A stretch of 64,000 nt of DNA from Tetradesmus obliquus. Lineage: Eukaryota; Chlorophyta; Chlorophyceae; Sphaeropleales; Scenedesmaceae. The stretch covers positions 2,542,001-2,606,000 of the forward strand of contig CP126207.1 in the NCBI GenBank assembly GCA_030272155.1. The letters run 5' to 3'. Of this stretch, positions 34,601 through 47,048 are shown piece after piece. Each line of letters starts with the position of its first letter. Position 1 is the stretch's first letter. The notes beneath the pieces are model-generated. The model saw only the letters and a list, made by a program, of their open reading frames with translations. It made no database searches and was not told the origin of the DNA. The translations under genes were made by a program, and so were the position numbers.

Positions 34601-37032
34601 GAGGAGCGGGGGGCGGATCCAGTGATGCGCTTGTTACGTTGCGTGTTATTTTGGTTTTTGGTGTTACTTTGTTATTACATTGTTACAACTGCTGTCGGCA
34701 GGGAATGCTTCCTGGGGATGCGAGTGTGGGTTGTGCCTGTGCTGCATGCCGCCTAGAAGCTGATGCTTGCTGTCAGTGCTGATTTGTCGATGCTCTGACA
34801 CTGTACTCCCCTGTCTGCTGCTTTTCGCTGTCATTGCACATCTACACCACACACCCATGGATGGGTCCTCTACAGGCGCCCCTCATCATTGCGGTGCTGC
34901 CCATACTACACGTCAGCACTGAACCAGCAACTGACACTATTTATATGTCTTCTTCTCTGCTCTTTCAACAGGCACCACTCATTATTCCGGAGCAGCGGGA
35001 TGGCCGGGGCCGAGGCAGGGGCAGGGGCAGGTGCCGCCATATGCTGCCCGTACTAGACATTGGAACTGAATCAACAGTGCTTCATTGCTGAACCAGCAAC
35101 TGACATTATGCTGTGCCTCCTGCTTTCCCCTGTCTTGCGCTATGCTGCTATGATGTGCTGTTGTTTTCAAACAGGCGCCCCTGATCATCCCAGAGCAGAG
35201 AGAAGGCAGGGGCAGGGGCAGTCCTGTCCCGCCAATACTACACGTCAGCACTGAACCAGCAACTGACACTACCAATATGCCTTCTTCTCTGCTCTTTCAA
35301 CAGGCACCACTCATTATTCCGGAGCAGCGGGATGGCCGGGGCCGAGGCAGGGGCAGGGGCAGGTGCCGCCATATGCTGCCCGTACTAGACATTGGAACTG
35401 AATCAACAGTGCTTCATTGCTGAACCAGCAACTGACACTATGCTGTGCCTCCTGCTTTCCCCTGTCTTGCGCTATGCTGCTATGATGTGCTGTTGTTTTC
35501 AAACAGGCGCCCCTGATCATCCCAGAGCAGAGAGAAGGCAGGGGCAGGGGCAGGGGCAGTCCTGTCCCGCCAATACTACACATCAGCACTGGTCTAGCAA
35601 CTGACACTCTGCTGTGTCTCCTTCGCCTCTGCTCTGTCAACAGGCACCACTCATTATTCCGGAGCAGCGGGACGGCCGGGGCCGCGGCAGGGGCAGGGGC
35701 CGCGGCGGCAGCAGCAGCGGCGGCTACGGCGGCAGTACAGAGCAGTACAACTCGTACGATCAGCAGCAGCAGCAGCAGCAGCAGTACGATGGCGGTAACA
35801 GCAGGCAGTACGGTGGTGGGCGTGGTGTTGGAAGCAGCAGGCACTACAGTGCTGGTGATGAATACCCACCACCAGCAGCAGCAGCAGGTAGAGGTTCTGC
35901 TGCTGCTGCTGCTGGCAGGGGTGCTGGCAGAGGCAGGGGGGCAGATCATCGCAGTGCCAGTGCAGATCGGGCTGTTGGCAGCAGCAGCGGTAGGGGGAGG
36001 GGCAGGGGTGCCAGTGCTGCTGCTGCTGCTGCTGCTGCTCCTGCGGCGTCTGACATTGGACATGGATGGACCGAGGAACATGGTCCCGGATATGAGCCTG
36101 CTGCTGCTGCTGCAAATGCACGTGGTCGTGGCAGCAGCAGCAGCAGCAGCAAGCCGTATGCTCCTCAGTACAACAATGCAGATGGCTGGGAAGGCACTGG
36201 CATTGGAAATGATTACCGAGGCAGCGGGGGCGGCAATTTCAATGCAGGCAACAACTGGCAGCAGCAGCGGGATGAATTCCAGCGCGGCGGCAGCAGCAGC
36301 AGCAGGGGCAGGGGTGACGGCAGGGGCGGCGGCCGGGGTGCGTCATATGACGGTTATAACGCGCCACCGGCTGCTGCTGGCCGGGGCGGCAGGGGCGCAG
36401 GCGGTTCAGGGTACAGCAGCTATGAGCAGCAGCAGCAGCAGGGTGGTTATGGTGGCGGTTACGGCGGCAGGGGCGACGCCGGCCGTGGCCGAGGCCGGGG
36501 CAGGGACAGTTATGACAGTTATAACAGCAGCAGTAACACTGGTTATAACAAGTATGACGGCGACAGCTACAGCAAGCCTCAGCAGCAGCAGCGGCAGCAG
36601 CAGCAGCACTTGCCAGATCATGAGAAGACATATGACGAGCAAGGCCGAGAGGTGTGGATTCCGGTACAACGAGGTGACGGTACCATCACAGCTGTCCGTA
36701 CCACAATGAGGCCCTCCGGTACCGCGCAGCAGCAGCAGCAGCAGTCGTCCGGTACTGCTGCTGCTGCTGCTGCTGTAGGACGCAGTGCTGCCAGCAGCGG
36801 AAGCGCTGCACCTGCTGCTGCATCTTACAAGCAGCAGCAGCAGCCTGGCCAGCAGCAGCAGCAGCAGGGTTATGGCGCAAGTGGCAGCAGCAGCGGCACT
36901 CGCTTGAAGGCAGATGCGCCTACATATGAGCCAGGAAGGGGCTATGCTGCCGGCAGCAGCAGCAGCAGCAACTACTACAACCCTCCGCCACCCCAGCAGC
37001 AGCAGCAGCAGCCGTACAGCTACCAGCAGCCT

Positions 37033-37063
<31 letters not shown>

Positions 37064-38013
37064 GTTATGGCAGCGCTGCGCCTCCTCCTGCTGCTGCTGC
37101 TGCTGCTGCTGCCGCGGCCCCTCCCAGCAGTGTGTATGCTCAGCCACCACCCCAGCAGCAGCAGCAGCCAAATGCAGCAGCAGCAGCAGCAGCAGCACCG
37201 CCAGCTGCATTTGTGCCACCCCCAGGGGCCGACCCCGCTACATGGATGGCTGCTGCTGTTGCAGCACAGGCAGCAGCAGCCGCCGCTGTCGTCTCTGGTC
37301 AAGCCCCTCCGCAGCAGCCGTCAGAGCAGCCGCCGGCGGCTGGCAGCAGCAGCAGCGCCGTTCCGGCTGCTGCTGCTGCTGCGCCGCCGCCGCCGCAGCA
37401 ACCCGGCATGCCTCCTAACCCCTACATGATGAACCCTTATGACATGCAGCAGTACATGGCTATGATGGTTCAGCACTACACCCAGCAGTACACCCAGCAG
37501 CAGCAGGCGGCAGCAGCAGCAGCAGCCGGGCAAACCCCACCCCAGCAGCAGCAGCAGCAGGGTCAGTACGCGCAGCCGCCGCCACAGCAGCAGCAGCAGC
37601 AGCCGTACCCTGCTGCTGCCGGCTACCAGCAGCCGCCGCCACAGCAGCAGCAGCAGCAGCAGTACGCCGCCGCACCCCCAGCAGCAGCAGCAGCAGCAGC
37701 AGCAGCAAATGACGATGCGCCCCCTCCTGGCTTCGAAGCCCGCCGCCTGCCTGCAGGAAACAATGCAGCTGCCATGTCAGGCGGCCCTCAGCCGCCACCC
37801 CAGCAGCAGCAGCAGCAGCAGTATGTGCAGCCGCCGGCGGCTGCGCCTGCTTACGGCGGCTATCAGCCGCCGCCCCAGCAGCAGCAGCAGCAGCAGTACG
37901 CACCGCCGGCGGCTGTCAGCTATGCTGATGCTGCGGGTGGTGGCAGGGGCGGGCCTGGAGGCGGCAGGGGTGGCGGGCGGCGCTACTCTGCTATCGCAGG
38001 CACTGCACTGTAG
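31686..38013 (+). CDS. MLN51/CASC3 (Barentsz) homologue, exon-junction-complex subunit with RGG and polyQ tail
   Basis: Four exons: 31686-31893, 32631-33603, 34318-34477, 35644-38013, totalling 3711 nt (1236 aa). The N-terminal ~300 residues are acidic, Ala/Glu-rich, ending in a GRGRGRGRDQGERGGRAGRG block. The SELOR/Btz core is split by an intron: EPYEVPTSGRFYAHDDRGNE, then FGGGRGGGRGG and RWKHDMWDELKRREERGADP. The core matches MLN51 HDDR...W.HD motifs that grip eIF4AIII and RNA in the exon junction complex, which marks spliced mRNAs for export and quality control. The last exon (about 790 aa) starts APLIIPEQRDGRGRGRGRG and is dominated by RGG, CAG-encoded polyQ, polyA and PPPQQQ blocks, ending GRRYSAIAGTAL. 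The protein is much longer than land-plant or animal MLN51. No domain is visible in the tail. Confidence 0.82.
33735..34625 (+). repeat. Echoes around MLN51 exons 2 and 3
   Basis: Donor-side copies of exon 2 (EPYEVPTSGR) lie at about 33745-33790, 33880-33905 and 33952-33988. An acceptor-side copy of exon 3 (GCGGGGCGTCTTTGCAGGCGG) lies at 34212-34250. A donor-side copy of exon 3 (KHGMWDELKRREERGADP) lies at about 34567-34622. Confidence 0.8.
34870..35620 (+). repeat. Five acceptor-side echoes of MLN51 last exon
   Basis: ACAG followed by APLIIPEQRDGRGRGRG-like codons occurs at about 34876, 34975, 35176, 35305 and 35506 before the parent exon at 35644. Two successive copies form a ~330-bp unit that is itself duplicated (34972-35290 and 35303-35620), so duplication happened in nested rounds. 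Confidence 0.9.
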
Positions 38014-38022
38014 TGCAATTTT

Positions 38023-38039
<17 letters not shown>

Positions 38040-38053
<14 letters not shown>

Positions 38054-38335
38054 TGTGAAAAGTGGTGGTGGCAGGGGTGGCGGGCGGCGCTACTCTGCTA
38101 TCGCAGGCACTGCACTGTAATGGTGCTGCCGCTGAACATAACCTGCAGCAGCAGCAGCAGCAGCGGCAGGGAGGTTTTGGTGGCAGGGTTGCGGGCGGCG
38201 CTACTCTGCTATCGCAGGCACTGCACTGTAGTGCACATTTACAGCAGCAGCAGCAGCAGTGTGTAAAGTTGTGGTGGCAGGGGTGGCGGGCGGCGCTACT
38301 CTGCTATTGCAGGCACTGCACTGTAGTGCAAATTT

Positions 38336-38373
<38 letters not shown>

Positions 38374-38430
38374 GTGAAAAGTTGTGGAGGCGGGGTGGCA
38401 GGCGGCGCTACTCTACCATCGCAGCAGCAG
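38040..38430 (+). repeat. Four copies of the MLN51 coding end after the stop codon
   Basis: The segment GGRGGRRYSAIAGTAL with stop is repeated at about 38068-38118, 38183-38231, 38272-38327 and 38390-38420, separated by CAG tracts. In the first echo the stop context became CACTGTAA, which creates a TGTAA motif at 38116-38120, a candidate poly(A) signal about 100 nt after the real stop. Confidence 0.85.
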
Positions 38431-40703
38431 CAGCAGCAGGGATTGTGGTTGCACGCAGGGATTGTTGTTGCACGCAGGGATTGTCGTGGCACGCAGGGAC
38501 TATGGTTGCATGCGGGATTGTTCGTGCTGTCAGCTGGCTGATGAAATCTGTGAGCTAGCGCAGTGTTGCCACGCGCGCTGCCGCCAGCTGTTTGAGGAGC
38601 TGAAGGTTGCCTATCGCAACAAAGAGATCAAGTGCCCGCAGCAGCAGATATCAGTGGGCTGTGGGCTGTGCATGTGTGTGGGGCGGCGCCACTGTGCCAT
38701 TGTTGGTGCAGCACTGTGGTCAGCAACAGCAGGGATTGTCGTTGGATGCAGGGATTGTCGTTGCCTGCAGGGGACTATGGTTGCATGCAGGGATTGTTTG
38801 TGCTGTCAGCTGGCTGATAGATTTTGCAAGCTAGGTTTCAAGTGGGCTGTGAGTGTGTGTGGGGGGTGGCAGGAGCCGCTACTCTGCCTGTTCTGTGCTG
38901 TGGCTGCGCTGCCTTATCGTGCCCTTACCAATGAAGCCTTTAGCCATATATCGAGCCACCAGCCCTGCATTCTGTGCAGTGGGCTGTTGTGTGACCTTTG
39001 ATATGTGCATTGTTGTGGCAGCGCTGTAGGTTGTAAAAGGGCGAATGTAGACAGAGCCAGGATCCCGGAGGATGCTGGTAATGCATGGTAAGTTGTGAAC
39101 GCTGTTTGATGCATGGTAAATGCACAACCGCGCACCTGGTTGTGGTTGAGGCTGTGTTGGATGCGGGGGCAAGCAGCAGCAGTGTGCACCGCGCAGCAGT
39201 ACTTGTGTGCTGTGTTTCCATGGTTGTGACGTGGGCAAGTAATCGCGTTTTGCCTTGAAACTGTTGGCATGGTGCTGGCAGGTGCTTGCAGTACTCTCCA
39301 ATAATAATAGTCTTCTTGTAAGCCATACCTTGTCATCGGCATCGGCAACCGCGCCCCGTGCGGAGCGATAACTACGACTATTATACTCTTTCTTCTGCTT
39401 CAATCTACGCTTTGTGATTCGACTGTTTTTTCTTTGTTGAGCTCAGCGGGTTGGGTCTCGGTGCATGGTTGGATGTTCAGGTTGGCTGTCTCAAGCGGTG
39501 TAATGCCAAAGCCCCTGTCCTGGCTTCACACATTTGAGGTTTGTAGTGACCTGCTGCCACGGAGGCTGCTGAAGTGGCTGAGAGAAACAGTGACAGTAGC
39601 AAAAGTTTCAAAACGTCCGTTCAAGTAGCACCTACAGGCCCCGCCAAAAAGCAGTCCTACGTAGTGACTACTGCCCTCAAGAATGACAGTCCTACGCAGT
39701 GACAATTGCCCCATTCCTCAACAAGTGACAGTCAGCTCAGCCTCTGCATGCACAGTGCTGTGAGGAAATTTGTGCAAACGTTTATGTCGTCCTGTCTGCC
39801 AACGCTGCTGCAACACGCACAATGACCTGTGATGGGACTGGGTTGGAACCTTGAACTCACGGCAGTGCGGCGGTGTTGAAAAGAAAGAACCCTACTAGGG
39901 TTTGCACAAGGTTGGCCCGTTCTTATGTTGATCAGCGCTCGTACACCTCACCTGGTGCAAGCAATACGCTCCCAACTGTATTTGCTGCATATCAACGGGC
40001 CATGCCAGCCCCCAAGGGCTGGCTTCTGCTTACAACAGCGTGCTGCAATTCCAACCAAACGCTGACCAGGCGCAACTACCAATGCGACGCAAGCAACGCA
40101 AGCGCGGCGAAGCTTCAATCACATCAGATGAAATACCAAACACAACGCCAAGTCAAGCACGATTTATGCGTTCGAAGGACTTGGCATGATTTGGTAAACG
40201 GGTTCAGCACTTAGTAATGGTTGACGCGCAGCGCAAAGACATACAACATTACACTTGACGATGTTGCAGTAATTTGGGCACAGCCAGCCCATGTGGTGCT
40301 ACCATACCCACACGTAATTGACATGGGGCAAGCCCTGGAGTACGTAACCCCACAATCCTGCATTTTATACCGCCAAAAACCGGTCAAACCATTTCAAAAG
40401 CCACTGAGAAATGCTTCGAAGTTCCCTGTTCTTGAAACGATGCATTTAGCAGGGAGAATCGGGCGATGGTAGGGTGTGTTATTTTGGGTGACCCTTTCAC
40501 GTGATTATCGCCAATTCGACTTCTATTTAGCCCCGTTCACGCCTCATCTCTCTATCGGACACCATTTCCTGACTCCGTTCATTCATCCCAGGCCGCTTGA
40601 CTCCGGCCTCTCCATCCCCACTTCGAACAGTAGCCACGTGCTGCTCCTTTCTGTACCTCTTTCCCACGTGCGCACATCTCAGCTCGCCAGAGCAGCAGCA
40701 GCA
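38431..40703. other. Intergenic between MLN51 and DUR3
   Basis: No gene seen. 38440-38830 holds short tandem units of CACGCAGGGATTGT-type sequence and a degenerate duplication. 38981-39297 is a dispersed repeat copy. From about 39430 to 40700 the sequence is unique and free of CAG arrays, and its last part would be the DUR3 promoter. Confidence 0.5.
38981..39297 (-). repeat. Dispersed ~320-bp repeat family, long copy
   Basis: The reverse complement aligns over its whole length with 51149-51467: AGTACTGCTGCGC, CTGCTGCTTGCC, ACAGCCTCAACC, the ATGCTGGCTTTGTCTA-like core and CAACCTACAGCGCTGCCACA. No coding capacity, terminal inverted repeat or tail was recognised; it may be a non-autonomous transposon or part of a larger element. 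Confidence 0.7.
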
Positions 40704-43700
40704 ATGGCGGAGTGCTACGGATGGAAAGATCTGCTCAACTTCCAAGGCAGCGCCGGCAATTTCTACCCAGGCCAGTGCGACTACTTTGGAGACACCACGG
40801 TGCTGCCCCAAGTCATCGGATGGGTCATCGTTGTGGCATTCGGAGCAGGTAAGAACAGCAGCAGAGCAGCGAGCAAGGTGCTTCAGTGAGGATGAAGCCA
40901 ATCAGCACCACAGGCGTTGGTGATGGCGCGTAGTGAGCTTATCTTCACTCGTCCAGCTGTCCGCGCACGCGGAGTCTGCTTAAAACACAGCTCAATTGTA
41001 CATTGCACGCGATGTGATTGTACCCATGGCCGGATCTCGTCGTGCATTTGCGGGTGACTGGTGTTGCCAGCTGGGCAGTGGGCAGTGCTGTGCTGTGCTG
41101 TGCTGTCCCTTCATGCCCCTCCCTCAAATTCATCCCATGTCGTGCTGCCTCTACCATTTCCCTTGTCTCTCCCGTCTCTCTGCCAAGGGTGCACCCATCC
41201 CACTGCACAACTCAGGACAGTTTGCTTGCACCCAGCATTGCTCTGGTGCTGCTGCCTCACCAGCACCCTCTCTGCATCCCCCCTTTGCCACTCCTACTGA
41301 CCCGCTGCTGCTGCTGCTGCTGCTGTAGTGTTCACCGCCTTCACATCCGTCGCCCTGTGGCTGGATTCCCGCGTCAGCTCCCAAGCCGGCGGATCTGAGG
41401 CGTTCACCACTGCTGGACGCGCAGTGAAGGCCGGCCTGACTGCCTGCGACATTGTCAGTGAGTACAATGCACTGTCTGCGTGTATGCAGCAATTCCACTG
41501 CTGTTGCTTGTTGTGCAGTTTGCGGCTGGGCTCACTGCTTGCAATTTTGTTGGTGTGCGGCCGATACAATATTGGCGGCCTCTTGCCAAAAGTTGTGTGG
41601 TTCCCGCAGAGGGCCAGGTGTGCAATCCATGCTGGCTCGCTGCTTCGCATTGTCAGTGCTGTCAGCGGCTTTATAAATAACTGTTACAATATGCACACTT
41701 CGTCATTCGCGTGCCTGCAAGCTCTGCTGGCAGTCTGCTCAACATCCTAGCGCTGACTGCATAATCCGCTGCTGCTGCTGCTGCTGCTGCTGCCAGGCAA
41801 GTGGACGTGGGCAGCCACGCTGCTCCAGTCGTCAAATGTGGCCTACAAGTATGGCGTGTCAGGGCCCTTCTGGTATGCCGCAGGTAAGGAAACTAAACAG
41901 ATTATTAAAAAGGGAAAACTGTAACATTTTGAACTTCGAAAGTAAATATTCGCGTCATGTCACGCTGTAACCCAACAAGGAGTGCAGGTGTTGAGGAGGG
42001 ATCATGCTGCCAATGGCTGAGTTTCATATCTGCACGCCTTGACAGCATGTGCCACCGATCTGATGCATGTGGCGCTGCTGCTGCTGCTGCTGCTGCTGCA
42101 GGCGCAACCATTCAGGTGCTGCTGTTCGCCATCATGGCCGTTGAGATCAAGCGCAAGGCGCCCACCTGCCACACAGTGCTGGAGGTTGTGCGGGTGAGTG
42201 TTATTTCTGTGTTATCTGCATTGTTATTTGCCATCATGGCTGTTGAGATGAAGCGCAAGGCGCCCACCTGCCACACAGTGCTGGACATTGTGCAGGTGAT
42301 TGTTTTTTTGTGCCATTTGCACTGTTATTTGCCATCATGGCTCCGAAGTTGTGCGGGTGATTGATCACTGCGGCTCTGCCGCCGCACACACTCCTGATGA
42401 CAGCAGGGCAAGGCGCAAGAATCTGTACCTAAGAACAGCTTTCTGCCAGTCCCTCCATTGGTAACCTCCTGTGTCCAACCATTGTCTGTGCTCCTGTTGC
42501 TGCTGCTGCTGCTGCTGCTGCAGGCGCGCTGGGGTACCGTGGCCCACCTGACGTTCCTGGTGTTCTGCCTGCTGACCAACATCATCGTCACGTCCATGCT
42601 CATCCTGGGTGGTGCTGCTGTGGTCAACGGCCTGACAGGTGGGCGGTCAAACTTGGTCAAACTTGGTCAAACTTGTTTGCAGTCAAACATGGTCAAGCAG
42701 TCGGCCTTGACCAGCTTGTTTGAATAGGCCTGCGCAGAGGAGTTTATCCGGGGGCAAGATCTACAGGTGAACTCTGCTGTAAAAAGCCGCTGCTGATCAC
42801 TGCTGATCACTGCTGCTGCTGCTGCTGCTGCTGCAGGCATGAACATTTACGCCGCCGCGTTCCTTCTGCCTGTGGGAGTGATGGCCTACACCGCCCAGGG
42901 AGGCCTCAAGGCGTCCTACGTGGCATCCTGGGCCAACACAGGTGGGCACACAGGCTTTAGGTTACAATCAGCTCGGTTTTGAGGATTGAGGGTTCAGAAT
43001 GTGCTGTGTGTGGGAGTTGTCATGGCGTACACTGCCGAGGGTGGTTTCCTGGGCCAAAGCCGGTGCAGGCATCCAGCTTACGGGCTTGTTTATTGCTTTT
43101 TTGCTGCTTTACGTCGTCACAGGAGCGCACGGCCTTGCTAGCAGTGGGGCTGTTGTCACTGTTCACACTGTTTTGCGATGGTTTGCTGCTGCTGCTGCTG
43201 CTGCTGCTCATCTGCAGGTGCCATCCTGATTGCGCTGGTTGTGTTTGGCATGATGACCTACGCCGCCTGGGCTTGAGAAAAATATTAACATCCTGAATCA
43301 CACTGAACTGCTGCTGCTGCTGCTGATGTGCAGGTGCCATCCTGATTGCGCTGGTTGTGTTTGGCATGATGACCTACGCCAGCGGCAAGCGTCCCGTCGG
43401 GTCCATCAACGCTGTCTGGGAGAACTTGCAGGTGTGTTATGTTTATATGTTATGTAACATGTTATACAGCACATATATATTGGTTGCATGATGACCTAAG
43501 CCAGCGGCAAGCGCCCTGTCGGGTCCATCAACGCTGTCTGGGAGAACCTGCAGGTGTGTGTGTGTGTGTGTGTGTTGGGATCCGTTACAACATGTTATAA
43601 CATAGTAATGATGTTGTTGCATGATGAAGCTGCACGTGTGTTGGCATTTCATGGAACATGTTACATGATCGTTCGTGCTAGCAGTTGTGCAGCACACTGT

Positions 43701-45935
43701 GTGGGCTTGACGTTTGTGACAGTCGACCCACCATCGGTCCAATGACAAATTTCAAATGACAGTGCGGCTGTGGCAAATGACAGTTCAAATGGCAGTGCAG
43801 CCGTAAGCAGGCAGCAGTTGCGTGTCCATCACGGCTGCCACTCACATACCATGCATTGTGCCGTACCCACAATCAACACATGCACACCGTGTGTGCGGAG
43901 GCTGACACATGACATGTCATTTTGTTATATGTTATTTTGTCATTTTGCAGGTTATTGCCGCCTTCAAGCCCGTGGCCAACAACAAGGAGGGCTCCTACCT
44001 GACCATGTGGTCCGTTAACGGCCTCGTCTTCGGCATCATCAACGTGAGTGTGTTACTGTTATCAACAGTAAAAGGTAACACATGTATGGCATGACCGATA
44101 GCAGCAATGAATTATGTGCACGGCAGCGCTGCGGTCCTGCTGCCAGTTCTGTGTGTCAATCTTCGCATTGCACCCGCTTCTGTAATCTTCAAACGCAGGC
44201 TGACAAGCTGCTGCTGCTGCTGCTGCTGCCAACTTTGCCTTGGTTGATCCAATGCAGGTGATCGGCAACTTCGGCACTGTGTTTGTGGACCAGTCCTTCT
44301 GGCAGGGCGCCATCGGAGCCAAGCCCTCGACTGACTGGCTGCTGCTGCTTCTGCTGCTGTTGACTTCATACAGGTCATCGGCAACTTTGGCACCGTCTTT
44401 GTTGACCAGTCCTACTGGCAGGGTGCCATTGGCGCCAAGCCCTCAGCCACCTACAAGGGCTACCTGCTGGGTGGCCTGTGCTGGTTTGCAGTTCCCTTCA
44501 CAATGGCAACCTCCATGGGCCTCGCTGCACGCGCCATGGTGAGATTCCCGTGTTTTCCTGGACATACCAGGTGCTTTTGCAAGACCTTTGGTGCAATCTG
44601 AGGGGTTTCTGTGTGGGTTTTGGTTGTATTTCACCTGTTGGACAGAGCCATACCTGCTCGGCGGCCTGTGCTGATTTGCAGTTCCCTTCACAATGGCAAC
44701 CTATATGGGCCTCGCTGCACGCGCCATGGTGAGATCTCCGTGTTTTCCTGGACATACCAGATGTTTTCGCATGATTTTTTGTGTATTCTGAGGTTTTTTT
44801 TTGTGGTTTTTGGTTGTATTTCACCTGTTGGACAGAGCCCTCCGCCACCTGCAAGGGCCACCTGCTGGGCGGCCTGAGCTGGTTTGCTGTGCCTTTTACG
44901 ATGGCAACGTCCATGGGCCTGGCTGCACGCGCCATGGTGGGTGAACCACGCTTTCTGGCTCTTTTTGTGTGATTTTTAATGTTACTTTGAGGTTGGTTGG
45001 TGTTGTTGATGATTTTTTCGCCTGCTGAGCCAAGCCCTCCGCCACCTACAAGGGCTACCTGCTGGGCGGCCTGTGCTGGTTCGCTGTGCCCTTCACCATG
45101 GCAACATCAATGGGCCTGGCTGCACGCGCCATGGTGAGTGGCTAATGCTTCTGTTCTTGACGTATGGTTTGCTGATTGAGCGGTGGCAAGTGTGTCTCTC
45201 TAATGCTCTTTTGTAATCCGTCTGCCGACGACACCTTGCTGAGTGTCCTTCATCGAAGGAAAGGGAGAATGTGCAGAGCCCAGAGGGGTGGCCTGGTCAC
45301 GTGGCCGTGACCTAACGCAGCAGGGCCACTTTTGATGCTGCTGCTGCTGCTGGTTAAGAGGGGCGGCCTGGCCACACACTCATTTAAATAAAACTTACCC
45401 AAGAGCTGCAGAGCTGCCTGGGTAGTCGCTCACTCGCTGAGTGTTTCTTGCAGGCCGTCTCAGCAGCAACACCTGCCATTTCCCCTTTCATCATCTGTGT
45501 ACATTCGAGGGTTGAACAAGCATTACTGACTGCCTGCTGCTGCTGCTCCTGCAGAACCTGCCCGTGACGATTGCCGAGAGTAACGCCGGCCTGGTGCCGG
45601 CTGCAGTGGCACAGGAGCTCATGGGAGCAGGTGAGGCAGTAAACCCGGCTGCGCACTGGGTGGGCTAAACCCTTTCGGTTTGAGATATGCTGGCGTGCGT
45701 TTTGTATCTAGCTGGCCTAGTGCCGGCTGCAGCGGCACAGGAGCTCATGGCAGGTACAGGTGGACCGACTCCAGGCATTTGTTTTCACGCATGTTGTGTG
45801 CGATCTTTTTACTGAAATGCAATCGCGCCAATCCAGCCCCCGTTCAGTTGGCGCATTGCATCAATTGGATCAGCGGCTGCTTCAGACACGGACCATAAAC
45901 TGCCTTGATCGGTGGGGCTCCTGTTGAGAGTGCTT

Positions 45936-45970
<35 letters not shown>

Positions 45971-46512
45971 GGTGGTGGTTTCCTGCTGATGCTGCAGCTG
46001 TGGATGGCCGTGACTGCTACTGCCAACTCGGAGCAGCTGGCAGTTGCCTCCCTGATTGCCTACGACGTGTACAGGTGGGTTCCGCAGACCATACCATCTT
46101 AATCGACTTTCCCCAGCCGAGCAACTGCCTGTCTGCTTTGCATTCTCAGTGGCCTGTATATTTCTGTCATTGTGAACCCTAGTTATTGGTGGGTAGGAAG
46201 CCTTGCAGGCACCCAATTGCACTGACTTTGTGTTATTTTTGTCACATAACACTTGCAGGACCTACATCAACCCCAAGGCCACCGGAAAGCAGATGGTCTT
46301 CGTGTCCCGTGTGATGGTGTGTGTGTACGCCGTGCTTTCCGGAATCCTGGCGATTGTTCTCATGAAGATCGGCCTGTCCCTGGGCTGGGTGTACCTGGTG
46401 AGTTAGAACAGTAACAATGTAAAAACATTTGAATTAAGGTCTAGATTCTGCGCCACGTGATGCTTGCAACCGGCCTAGTGAAGATCGCTCTGTCCCTCGG
46501 CTGGGTGTATCA

Positions 46513-46545
<33 letters not shown>

Positions 46546-47012
46546 GATTGCAACCGCAATTGATGGGCATCATGATCGGCTCTGCAATCACGCCCGTTGC
46601 CTTCTCTATCACATGGAAGGACTGCTCACTGACACCAAACCCTTGCTGCCGCTGCTGCTGTCATTCGCAGTTCATGGGCATCATGATCGGCAGCGCAGTG
46701 ATGCCCATCGCTTTCTCTATCACATGGAAGAACTGCTCTGCTGCTGGTGCCGTGACTGGTGCCATTGGCGGCCTGATTGGTGCCATCATCACCTGGATCG
46801 CTGTGGCCAAGGTGAGCCTGCTGACTGTTAGTAACATGTTATACAGCTGTCATTTTTGATGATCGAAACATGGCAGCAAGGGTGTGCCGTGCTTTGTGTC
46901 ACACGGCAGCAAGGGCCATGACATGGCGAGCTGGTGTTCAGCATGAAGTTCAGCAGTGTGTGATGGTGATGGTGCAACTGTGCACTTGGTGTGGTGCAAA
47001 CAGCTGACTGTG

Positions 47013-47048
<36 letters not shown>

